Source: JACKFB01 sp041389525
GTDB lineage: Bacteria; Myxococcota_A; UBA9042; PHBI01; JACKFB01
Reading direction: 5' to 3'
Length of the DNA stretch: 64,000 nt
Assembly (NCBI GenBank): GCA_041389525.1
Contig: JAWKRR010000014.1
Location: 51,360 to 115,359, forward strand
The notes below the pieces were generated by a model that saw only the letters and a list, made by a program, of their open reading frames with translations, had not been told where the DNA came from and made no database searches. The position numbers were made by a program, and so were the translations under genes. Shown one piece after another: positions 53,122 to 60,827 of the stretch (position 1 is its first letter; every line of letters starts with the position of its first letter).

Positions 53122-53272
53122 GTCGCCTCCATGCGTGTGGGCCGTCGCTGGCCCCGCGGGACACTACACCGCGGGATCGCGTTGTGCGATATGGTTTTTC
53201 GGAGCGCAGAAGGCGGCACCGCGGGTCGCGGTGGACCCCCGACGCGCGCGCCTGAACTCGCAGGAGTCTGCC

Positions 53273-53992
53273 GTGTCCCGCACGCCCCACGCCGCTGCCT
53301 CCGTCCGCTGCCTCATCTGTGGCCGCGATTTTCGCCGCGACCACACCCACCCCGTCGCGCTGATTCGGCCCTCGCTCGCGACCTTCATCAGCGAGCGGCA
53401 TCCCGAGACCTTCGCGCCCGACGCGGCCATCTGCCGCCCCTGCCTCGCCACCGAGCGCCAGGCACATTTGACGGCGCAGTTGATGACTGAACGCGGCGAC
53501 CTCAGCGTGCTGGAGGCGGAGGCCACCCGCACCGCGGCGGCACATTCGTCCATCGCCGCGCACCTCGACGAGACCTTCGAGCGCTCGCAGACCCCCGCGC
53601 AGCGCTTGGCCGACGCCGTGGCGGCCGTGGGCGGCTCGTGGCCCTTCGTCATCGGCTTCGGCGTGGTGCTGGCGGCGTGGATTCTGCTCAACTCCGCGGT
53701 CCTCGGCAGCCACGCCTTCGACCCGTACCCCTACATCCTGCTAAATCTCGCGCTCTCGTGTCTCGCGGCAATCCAGGCGCCGATTATCCTGATGAGCCAG
53801 AACCGGCGCGGGATTCGCGACCGCATGGAGGCCGACGAGGACTTCAAGGTGAACCTGAAGGCCGAGCTCGAGATCGCCGCCCTGCACGAGAAGATCGACC
53901 ACCTGCTGCTGGTGCAGTGGGAGCGCATGGTCGAGATTCAGCAGACGCAGATCGAGCTTCTCGACGAGCTAGCTCAACGCGACCGCCGTTAG
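53273..53992 (+). CDS. DUF1003 membrane protein with N-terminal zinc-ribbon-like motif
   Basis: GTG 53273 has CAGGAG six bases upstream, giving 239 residues; the frame is open to 53120 but that part lacks support. The N-terminus holds a CLICGRDF/CRPC pair of CxxC motifs, a probable metal site. The DUF1003 core follows: two transmembrane helices (GGSWPFVIGFGVVLAAWILL and YPYILLNLALSCLAAIQAPI), then MSQNRRGIRDRMEADEDFKV and a C-terminal coiled coil. Its function is unknown. Confidence 0.9.
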   Translation: MSRTPHAAASVRCLICGRDFRRDHTHPVALIRPSLATFISERHPETFAPDAAICRPCLATERQAHLTAQLMTERGDLSVLEAEATRTAAAHSSIAAHLDETFERSQTPAQRLADAVAAVGGSWPFVIGFGVVLAAWILLNSAVLGSHAFDPYPYILLNLALSCLAAIQAPIILMSQNRRGIRDRMEADEDFKVNLKAELEIAALHEKIDHLLLVQWERMVEIQQTQIELLDELAQRDRR

Positions 53993-54006
53993 GCGAACCC
54001 GGCGCG

Positions 54007-55041
54007 TCAGCGCGGCCACACCTGGCGGCCCTTCGTGTCGATGTAGATGCGTCCGCGCGGGGCCTCGGCGCGCTTCGACGCCATGGCGAGGCCGCCGGTG
54101 AAGCGGTGGGCGCTGTGCTCCGGGTCGCCGTAGCGCGCGGGGATGACCAGCTTGCCCTTGCGGTCAACGTAGCCGTAGGCGTCGCCGAGCTTCACCCGCG
54201 CGTACCCCTCGGAGAACCCGTCGGCGTCGTCGAATCGCGGCGTGATGACCATGTCCCCTTTGGCGTCGATGTAGCCCCACTTGCTGGCCACGCGCACCGG
54301 CGCCAGCCCGTCGCGAAAGCTCCACGCGAACTCGTAGGTCGGCGCGATGACCGTCGCGCCCGTCTTGTCGATGTAGCCCCACTTCCCCTCCGCGGTCCGC
54401 ACGGCAGACAGCCCCTCGCGGAAGTCCCGCGCCATGGCGAAGTCCGGCTCCAGGGCGACCTTGCCGTCCAGGTCCAGAAAGCGCGTGCGGCGCGGGCGCT
54501 GGGTGCGCAGGGCCACCAGGCCCTCGCTGTAGCTTGGCGGGTCGCTGAGGTCGTAGCCGCGCGCCTCGAAGACGACGCGGCCTGTGCGGTCGATGAAGGC
54601 CCAGAAGTCGCGGCTGGTCTCGACGGCGGCGCGGCCCTCGGAGAACTCTTCGGCGCGCAAGAAGGGCCCCGGGATGACCAGCGCCCCGGTCCGGTCGATG
54701 TAGCCGCGCTGGTGCTTGCCCGTGTCGACCATCGCCAGGCCCTCGGAGAAGTCGCCGGCCGAGCGGTACTGCGGCCTCACGACCCACGCGCCTTTCGTGT
54801 CGATGTAGCCGTACTTTCCGTTGGTCTGCGCGCCCTCCGGGGTGGTCTCGGCCAGCCCCTCGACCCGCGCCAGCCCCTCGTAGAAGAAGACCCCGCTGTC
54901 GAAGGTCGCGGCGATGACCACCTTGCCGCTGCGGTCGATCCAGCCGACCTTGCCGTCCTGGTCGATGGGGTAGAGGCCCGCGGGTGCAGCCGGCGTGGCG
55001 CTCAGCACCGTCAGCAGCAGCGTCGCGATGAGCGCGCCCAC
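54007..55041 (-). CDS. WG-repeat protein, secreted
   Basis: This 344-residue protein starts at GTG 55041, three bases after the stop of the E2-like gene. A signal peptide (ALIATLLLTVLSATPAAPA) is followed by WG-type repeats of about 48-50 residues, each with a phrase like KVGWIDRSGKVVI, KYGYIDTKGAWVV or KWGYIDKTGATVI. At least six repeats can be seen, enough for a small propeller-like or solenoid fold. Such repeats are usually ligand- or protein-binding; no catalytic motif is visible. It is probably coupled to the upstream acyltransferase-like protein. Confidence 0.9.
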   Translation of the reverse strand: MGALIATLLLTVLSATPAAPAGLYPIDQDGKVGWIDRSGKVVIAATFDSGVFFYEGLARVEGLAETTPEGAQTNGKYGYIDTKGAWVVRPQYRSAGDFSEGLAMVDTGKHQRGYIDRTGALVIPGPFLRAEEFSEGRAAVETSRDFWAFIDRTGRVVFEARGYDLSDPPSYSEGLVALRTQRPRRTRFLDLDGKVALEPDFAMARDFREGLSAVRTAEGKWGYIDKTGATVIAPTYEFAWSFRDGLAPVRVASKWGYIDAKGDMVITPRFDDADGFSEGYARVKLGDAYGYVDRKGKLVIPARYGDPEHSAHRFTGGLAMASKRAEAPRGRIYIDTKGRQVWPR

Positions 55042-55044
55042 GGC

Positions 55045-55992
55045 CTACGCCTCTGCGGCAGGGGCCAGCGGCGTCTTCGGACCGATGCGGTGGTCGTCGG
55101 AGCCGTCGGCGGCCAACCCGCCCAGGTATTCGAAGGGGTTCTCCAGGGCGCGGACCACCGACTTGATGCCATAGCCGGCGTTGTGGCCGTCTTCGATGCG
55201 CTCGTCGTAGGTGAAACGCAGCGGCAGCACCTTGCGCACCTGCAGCTCGCCGTCCACGACCACCGCGCGCTCCTCGACCGAGCCGACCATCAGGAAGAGC
55301 GGGCAGGTACCCCACTCGTAGAGGTGGTGGTAGCCCGCCGCCATATGAACGCTGCCCAGGTTGGCGATGAAGATGCTCGTGAACATCGCATCGTTGTCGA
55401 TGAAGCCAGCGGGCAGCAGGTTGAAATAGTCGAGCGCTTTCAAGAGCTTCACGCCCACCTCGAGGATGGGGCGCGGGATCGCGGTCAGGAGGTTGAGCTC
55501 CTTGTCGGTGTAGGTGACGGCGTCGGAGCGCTCGACCTGGATCGACTCGTTGATGCGGCTGCAGAGCGCGAAGAAGGTGTCGTCGGGCAGGGCCTCCTTC
55601 TTGACCGCGGAGAGCTTGGCCTTCCGGTTGAGGCGCTGGCGCTTCATGCTGAAGGTCAGCCAGACCTTCTTGCGCTGATAGAGCCGGCGGCCCTTCTCGA
55701 AGCGATTCATCGAGGGGTTCTCGTGCATGCCGTAGGCCACGGCGCCCACCACACAGTGCGTGACGTCGATGGGGTGCCGCTGCTTGGCTTGCGCGATGTA
55801 GTCGAGCAGCGGCTCGGCCAGCACGTAGTCATCGAAGAGCACCAGCGACTCGTACTTCGCGGGCATGATGTAGAGCATCATCTTGCGGTACGGGTGCAGC
55901 GGCGTGATCAGCGTGCCGTCGGGGCGCGAGGTCTTGAACTCGAGCGCGACGAGCAGCGCCACGATGACAGCGATGATGATGAGCGTGGTCAT
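55045..55992 (-). CDS. Membrane-anchored E2/CAT-fold acyltransferase-like protein
   Basis: This 315-residue protein starts at an ATG with GGAGGGAG upstream. An N-terminal helix (TTLIIIAVIVALLVALEF) anchors it. The rest resembles the catalytic core of 2-oxoacid dehydrogenase E2 and chloramphenicol acetyltransferase: HENPSMNRF, SIFIANLGSVHM, and near the C-terminus LRFTYDERIEDGHNAG. In E2 enzymes the last motif is DHRxxDG with a catalytic His. Here it is D263-E-R-I-E-D-G269, with Glu in place of His. No lipoyl or E3-binding domain and no E1 gene are present, so it is not part of a dehydrogenase complex. It may be a repurposed or pseudo-enzyme. Confidence 0.78.
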   Translation of the reverse strand: MTTLIIIAVIVALLVALEFKTSRPDGTLITPLHPYRKMMLYIMPAKYESLVLFDDYVLAEPLLDYIAQAKQRHPIDVTHCVVGAVAYGMHENPSMNRFEKGRRLYQRKKVWLTFSMKRQRLNRKAKLSAVKKEALPDDTFFALCSRINESIQVERSDAVTYTDKELNLLTAIPRPILEVGVKLLKALDYFNLLPAGFIDNDAMFTSIFIANLGSVHMAAGYHHLYEWGTCPLFLMVGSVEERAVVVDGELQVRKVLPLRFTYDERIEDGHNAGYGIKSVVRALENPFEYLGGLAADGSDDHRIGPKTPLAPAAEA

Positions 55993-56114
55993 GGGTCTCC
56001 CTCCGGCGCGATACGATGGAGCGCTTCGCCCGCAGCGTCAATCAGCGCCTGGCCGCCACTTGATGTGGCACGCTTCGTGATGACTGTACTGCGCACCAAC
56101 CCCCCGGAGGCCCC

Positions 56115-56510
56115 ATGACTCGCTTCATCCTCATCGCGCTCGCGCTCTCGACGGCGGTCGCGGCGGGTTGCGCGCACCAACGCTCGGCGACGGCGAACCC
56201 CGGCGGCCTGATTCTGGCGACGCCGGAGTTCGAGCTGCACATGCGACAGGGCCGCGTCTACATGCTCACGGCGGTCGCCCCCGGCATCCCGCCCGAGGTG
56301 CGCGAGGTCACGACCTACGACGAGTTCCGCGACCTCTACAACCTGCGCGGCAACGAGAAGCTGCCGGCGGAGGCGCCCAGCGCGGGCGTCGAGGTGCAGA
56401 GCTTCGGCGAGCCCGACTGCGTGCGGCGCGCCGACCTCTGCAGCCGCGACACCGAGATGCCGCCGCCGCCAGAGGCCATCCGCCTGAAGGTCATCTTCCC
56501 GCGCCGGTAG
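56115..56510 (+). CDS. Small lipoprotein of unknown function
   Basis: ATG 56115 has GGAGG upstream, giving 131 residues. A lipoprotein signal (ILIALALSTAVAAGC) precedes a compact domain of about 110 residues with two further cysteines (DCVRRADLC) and a Pro-rich segment near the end. I recognise no family. It is divergent from the E2-like/WG-repeat pair and converges with the beta-CASP gene. Confidence 0.85.
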   Translation: MTRFILIALALSTAVAAGCAHQRSATANPGGLILATPEFELHMRQGRVYMLTAVAPGIPPEVREVTTYDEFRDLYNLRGNEKLPAEAPSAGVEVQSFGEPDCVRRADLCSRDTEMPPPPEAIRLKVIFPRR

Positions 56511-56552
56511 CCCGCGCGCCGCGGGCCTCATCGCCCACCGAGCTGTGCGAAT

Positions 56553-57929
56553 TCACACAGTCAGCGGCACCTCTTCCAGGTGGTACGGCACGTGGCACTG
56601 CCACCCGAGCTCCTGCTCGATGCGGCGGCGCAGCGCGTCGGTGGCCGCCGGGTCGCCGTGCTGCAAGAACGTGGTCCGGGGCGGCGCCTCAAAGCCCCGC
56701 AGCCACTGCAGGATCTCGTCGGCGTCCGCGTGCGCGCTCAGCATGTCGAGCTGCTCGATGTGCGCCCGGATCGGCACGATCTGCCCGTAGATCTTCACCG
56801 CGCGCGCGCCGTTGACCAGCTGCTCGCCGCGCGTCCCGCCGGACTGAAAGCCGGTGAACAGGATGGTGTGCTGGGGCTCCGGCCCGAAGCGCGCGATGTG
56901 GTGCAGCACGCGCCCGCCCGTGGCCATCCCGCTGCCGGCGATGATGATAGCGGGCGATTGAAGGTCCCCCAGCGCTCGCGATTCGTCAGCGCTGCGCACG
57001 ATCTTGGCGGTCGAGCAGACCGCGTGGCACTCGAACGAGCTGAGGTTGTGGTCGGCGATGCGCTCGCGGAAGATCGACGTCGCGTCGCGGGCCAGCGGGC
57101 TGTCGAGGTAGATCGGCAGCGGCGGGATGGCGCCGGCCTCGCGCAGGCGGCGCAGGTGGTAGAGCAGGCGCTGGGTGCGGCCGACGGCGAAGGCCGGGAC
57201 GATGATGTGGCCGCCGCGGTCTGCGGCGCGGCGGATGATGTCGCCCAGGGCGCCCTCGGGGTCGCGGGCGGGGTGGATTCGGTCGCCGTAAGTGGACTCG
57301 AGGACCAGGTAATCGGCGCGCCGGACGCGCGCGGGGGAGCCGAGGATCGGGTCGTCCGGCCGCCCGAGATCCCCGCTGAAGAGGACGTCGAGGCCGGCGG
57401 TGTGCAGGCGGACCATGGAGGCGCCGAGGATGTGGCCGGCGCGGTGGAGCTCGACGCTGGCGCCGGGGGCGAGCTCCTGGGGCGAGTCGAAGGCGAGGGG
57501 TTGCAGGTGCTCGAGCGCGGCGCGGGCCTCGGCCTCGGTGTAGAGCGGGCGCGCCGGGCGGTGCTTGGTGTAGCCGTGGCGGTTCGCGCGGGCGGCCTCC
57601 TCCTCCTGGATGTGGCCGGAGTCGGGCAGCAGGATGCCGCAGAGGTCGATGGTGCCTGCCGAGGCGTGCACGCGGCCGGAGTAGCCCTCTTGAATCAGGC
57701 GCGGCAGCCAGCCCGAGTGGTCGAGGTGGGCGTGGGTCAGGACCACGGCGTCCAAGCTCTCCGGGGGGACGGGGAAGGGGGCGCGGTTTCGCAGCCGCAG
57801 GCTCTTGAAGCCCTGAAACAGCCCGCAATCGACAAGGATATTGAGCGCGTTCCGACGCAGGACCGTGCGCGAGCCGGTGACGGTCTCGGTGGCGCCGAGG
57901 AAGTGGAGGGTGGGGCGTGACTTTGGCAA
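56553..57929 (-). CDS. Beta-CASP metallo-beta-lactamase RNA-processing enzyme
   Basis: The start is TTG 57929, with GGAG six bases upstream, giving 458 residues. The zinc motif HAHLDHSG (H66, H68, D70, H71) is followed by FSGDLGRPDDPIL and by beta-CASP and RMMBL segments (IIIAGSGMATGGRVLHHI, LDMLSAHADADEILQWL, TTFLQHGDPAATDALR). This is the CPSF-73/YSH1-like group of bacterial RNA hydrolases, distinct from RNase J. Zinc ligands and beta-CASP motifs look complete. It probably acts in RNA turnover. Confidence 0.94.
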   Translation of the reverse strand: MPKSRPTLHFLGATETVTGSRTVLRRNALNILVDCGLFQGFKSLRLRNRAPFPVPPESLDAVVLTHAHLDHSGWLPRLIQEGYSGRVHASAGTIDLCGILLPDSGHIQEEEAARANRHGYTKHRPARPLYTEAEARAALEHLQPLAFDSPQELAPGASVELHRAGHILGASMVRLHTAGLDVLFSGDLGRPDDPILGSPARVRRADYLVLESTYGDRIHPARDPEGALGDIIRRAADRGGHIIVPAFAVGRTQRLLYHLRRLREAGAIPPLPIYLDSPLARDATSIFRERIADHNLSSFECHAVCSTAKIVRSADESRALGDLQSPAIIIAGSGMATGGRVLHHIARFGPEPQHTILFTGFQSGGTRGEQLVNGARAVKIYGQIVPIRAHIEQLDMLSAHADADEILQWLRGFEAPPRTTFLQHGDPAATDALRRRIEQELGWQCHVPYHLEEVPLTV

Positions 57930-58082
57930 GGGGGGCTCCTGAGTCGCGGGGCGGAGGCTCGGCCATGTCAGGGAGCAAGGGGTGTGCCATGTCGGGAGAG
58001 GGGGCGCGTGCGGGGGGCGCGATCCGTGTGGGAGAGGGGCTGGTGTGATATGCCTCCGCGGCGAATTGGCCGATGGGAACAG

Positions 58083-59963
58083 ATGCTACGTATGCGTATT
58101 TTGACTTGGACTATTGCGATTTCGGCGCTGGCCGGCGGGCTGGTGTCGGTGCCCTCGACGGCTTCGGCGCAGGCGCCGGAGGGCCCGCGGGCGACGCTCG
58201 AGCGGGCGATGGATGCCTGGGACGAGCTCCGGCAGCAGCACATCGAGGTGCGCTCCATCGAGGGGCTGGACGCGGCGGGCGGTGGCGACGGGCGGGCGCA
58301 GGTCGAGACGCGGCTGCGGACCCTGTTGACCAAGCGGCGCTCGAATCGCGAGTGGTACGACTACTGGAAGGACGAGGGGCGGCTGGCAGGCGAGGTGCGG
58401 AAGGCGCAGGACGCGCTGGTGGCCGCGGGCGGGCTCAGCGACGAGGAGCGGGCGCGGTTTACGGCGCGCGGGCCAGCACTTGACGCGTGGGCGGCGCTGG
58501 CGACGAAGAAGCTGCGCAACCAGGACACCTACTTCGAGGCGATCACGGCGGATTTGGAGGCCGTGGAGGAGCGGCTGCGCGCGTTCGGCGACGGCGAGGA
58601 GAGCGCGGTGGAGCAGCGGTCGAAGATCGTCTGCGAGACCGAGGCGGGCCGCGGCGAGACCGCGCTTCAGCGGCAGCGGGCCTGCGTTCACGCGACCGAG
58701 GCTGAGGAGCGCTCGCTGGAGGAGCGCATCGACCAGACCCAGGCGACGCGGCGGCTGACCGAGGCGCAGCTGACGTCGATCGAGACGCTGATCTCTGCGC
58801 AGTTGCGCGACATCCAGCTCGCCGAGGAGGAGCTGGCTATCGCGTCGACGGAGGCGTCGCGCACGCGGGCCAGCGTCGAGGAGACCGCGCACTACAAGGC
58901 GATCTGGGCGCTCTACGAGACGCGGGCGCAGACGAAGACCACGCAGCTTCAGGAGGCCGTGCGGTCGAGCAAGAACACGCGGCGGGTGCTGGGCGTGAAC
59001 CTCGCGTTCTTCGAGACCGAGGCCGAGACCCTGGCGTCGCGGCTCGCGACCACCAAGTCGCTGCTGGAGGAGCGCTCGAGCATGAAGCGCTACGGCGTGT
59101 CGCTGCTCGAGACGGCGTGGGAGACCGTGGTGACCGGCATGGTGCTGGTCTACCTGGTCCTGGCGTGGATCTTGATGCGCCTGGTGACCCGCACCACGCG
59201 CTCGCTGGTGGCGCGGGCCAAGGCGAAGCCCAACGTCGACGTCGACGACATTCAGCGCGTCGAGACCCTCGCGACCGTCAGCCGCAGCGCGCTGCGCGGC
59301 GTCATCGTGGTCGCCACCTTCTTGCTGGTGCTGGACGCGCTGTCGGTCGACGTGGGCCCGCTCATCGGCGGCGCGGCCATCTTCGGTCTGGCCATCTCAT
59401 TTGGCTCGCAGAGTCTGGTCAAAGACGTGGTCACCGGCTTCTTCATCCTGCTCGAGAACCAGTACGCGGTCGGGGATTCGGTCGACGTCAACGGCAGCCT
59501 CGGCACCGTCGAGAAGATCACGCTACGCCGCACGGTGCTGCGCGACCTGCAGGGGCGGATGCACAACATCCCCAACGGCAGCATCACGACCGTCATCAAC
59601 AACTCGCAGGGGTGGGCGCGGGTGGTCATTCACCTCGGCGTCGCCTACGGGACCGACCTGGACGCGCTGCGCGCGCTGGTCGACGCGGAGGGGGACCGCT
59701 TCTTCGAGGACGAGGAGTGGCGGCCGAAGATCTCGGAGCCGCCGCGCTACATCGGCCTGACCCAGTTCGGCGACAGCGCGCTGACCGTGCGCATCATGTT
59801 CAAGACGCAGACGCTTGAGAACTGGGGGGCCGAGCGCGAGTTCAACTGGCGCCTCAAGAAAGCGCTGGACGCCGCCGGCATCGAGATCCCCTTTCCGCAG
59901 CGGGACCTGCACGTGTACACGATGCCCGCGCCCTCAGGCGACCAGGCCGCGGCTGCGAAGTAG
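58083..59963 (+). CDS. MscS-type mechanosensitive channel with N-terminal coiled-coil domain
   Basis: I chose ATG 58083, which gives a signal peptide (RILTWTIAISALAGGLVSVP) and 626 residues; ATG 58050 is an alternative. After the signal, about 330 residues are helical and charged, a periplasmic coiled-coil domain like that of larger MscS relatives. Transmembrane helices follow (VVTGMVLVYLVLAWILMRLV, LRGVIVVATFLLVLDAL). The pore helix is next (GGAAIFGLAISFGSQSLVKD), and then the MscS beta domain (GDSVDVNGSLGTVEKITLRR, HNIPNGSITTVINNS). It would open under membrane tension to release solutes. Its 3' end overlaps the convergent DUF1499 gene by 30 bases. Confidence 0.93.
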   Translation: MLRMRILTWTIAISALAGGLVSVPSTASAQAPEGPRATLERAMDAWDELRQQHIEVRSIEGLDAAGGGDGRAQVETRLRTLLTKRRSNREWYDYWKDEGRLAGEVRKAQDALVAAGGLSDEERARFTARGPALDAWAALATKKLRNQDTYFEAITADLEAVEERLRAFGDGEESAVEQRSKIVCETEAGRGETALQRQRACVHATEAEERSLEERIDQTQATRRLTEAQLTSIETLISAQLRDIQLAEEELAIASTEASRTRASVEETAHYKAIWALYETRAQTKTTQLQEAVRSSKNTRRVLGVNLAFFETEAETLASRLATTKSLLEERSSMKRYGVSLLETAWETVVTGMVLVYLVLAWILMRLVTRTTRSLVARAKAKPNVDVDDIQRVETLATVSRSALRGVIVVATFLLVLDALSVDVGPLIGGAAIFGLAISFGSQSLVKDVVTGFFILLENQYAVGDSVDVNGSLGTVEKITLRRTVLRDLQGRMHNIPNGSITTVINNSQGWARVVIHLGVAYGTDLDALRALVDAEGDRFFEDEEWRPKISEPPRYIGLTQFGDSALTVRIMFKTQTLENWGAEREFNWRLKKALDAAGIEIPFPQRDLHVYTMPAPSGDQAAAAK

Positions 59964-60323
59964 GCGGCGGACGCCCTCGACGCGCTTGCGGTTGGTGCCG
60001 AGGTCCGAGTGCCCGACCCGCGAGGCCGATCGCACGGCGATGCTGCCGTCTTCGGGGCGCAGGTGCAGCTCGAGGTCGTCGATGAAGCGCAGCAGCCGTG
60101 TGCGACAGGTCGCGTGCAGGTAGTCCGAGGTCTGGCGCACCACCGTCACGCCGGTTGAGGCCGCGACGGCGTCGCACACCTTCGGCCAGACGACGGCCGC
60201 CTCGCCGAGGATGCGAAACGCGGCGATTCGGTGCGAGCCGGCCGGCATGTCGGAGCAGACGCAGTTGGGGCTCGAAGGGCAGGGCGCGAGGCGTCCGTCT
60301 TGGACGCCGAGGGGCTTGGGCAC
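59934..60323 (-). CDS. DUF1499 family protein
   Basis: GTG 60323 has AGGAG eight bases upstream, giving 129 residues. The motifs LAPCPSSPNCVCSD, then DYLHATCRTRLLRFIDDLEL, and IAVRSASRVGHSDLGTNRKR are diagnostic of DUF1499. The function of the family is unknown; the paired N-terminal cysteines are conserved. No signal peptide is seen. The gene is convergent with and overlaps the MscS gene. Confidence 0.93.
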   Translation of the reverse strand: MPKPLGVQDGRLAPCPSSPNCVCSDMPAGSHRIAAFRILGEAAVVWPKVCDAVAASTGVTVVRQTSDYLHATCRTRLLRFIDDLELHLRPEDGSIAVRSASRVGHSDLGTNRKRVEGVRRLLRSRGLVA

Positions 60324-60431
60324 GGCGGGTCTCCTCGGTTGGCCGGCGCCACCCTATGTCAGTGGAGGTGCCAGCGTCGACAGGGCGGAGTAGAGTCGCA
60401 GGCGTCAACTCCGGCGGTGGAGAGAAGCCCC

Positions 60432-60773
60432 ATGCGCGACCTGATCGAGCCGCTCAACGAGCAAGAACGCGTGGCCCTGGTGGCCTTGGCCAAGGCGCTG
60501 GTCTTCGTGGACGGCCAGGTCTCCGCGGAGGAGCGGGTCGCCATCAGCGGGTTGGCCGCGGCGGTGGGCGGCGAGCTCTTCGCGCGTGCGGACAAGATCC
60601 GGCTGAGCGCGGGGCAGAACACCCGCGATTTCCTCGCCACCATCGAGACCCAAGACGCCCGCGAGCGCATCTACGACGCGCTGCTGTCCATCGCGCAGGA
60701 GGACGGCGTCGCCGACGCGGAGAGCGCGCTGCTGGCGCAGGTCGCCAGCGCCTGGGACATCGTCGCGCACTGA
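60432..60773 (+). CDS. TerB-like protein
   Basis: ATG 60432 is preceded by GGAGAGAAG, giving 113 residues. It is an all-helical acidic protein (ALAKALVFVDGQVSAEERVA, then ALLSIAQEDGVADAESALLA) with the two internally similar helix pairs typical of the TerB/TerB-like fold. TerB proteins occur in stress and tellurite-resistance loci and bind metal or the membrane. No other ter gene is present, so the role is open. Confidence 0.7.
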   Translation: MRDLIEPLNEQERVALVALAKALVFVDGQVSAEERVAISGLAAAVGGELFARADKIRLSAGQNTRDFLATIETQDARERIYDALLSIAQEDGVADAESALLAQVASAWDIVAH

Positions 60774-60779
60774 GGGATC

Positions 60780-60800
60780 GGCGCGACGACGACTCGCGCC
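60780..60800. terminator. Hairpin between convergent genes
   Basis: A 7-bp stem (ggcgcga at 60780-60786, tcgcgcc at 60794-60800, 7-nt loop) lies between the TerB-like stop and the stop of the converging Cys-rich gene. It could serve both strands; there is no T-run. Confidence 0.4.
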
Positions 60801-60827
60801 GCCGCCGCGCCCCTCACCGAGCGGGAC

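Noticed and set aside
55045..55992. E2 subunit of a 2-oxoacid dehydrogenase complex
   Set aside because: There is no lipoyl domain, no E1 or E3 genes nearby, a membrane anchor is present, and the catalytic His is replaced.
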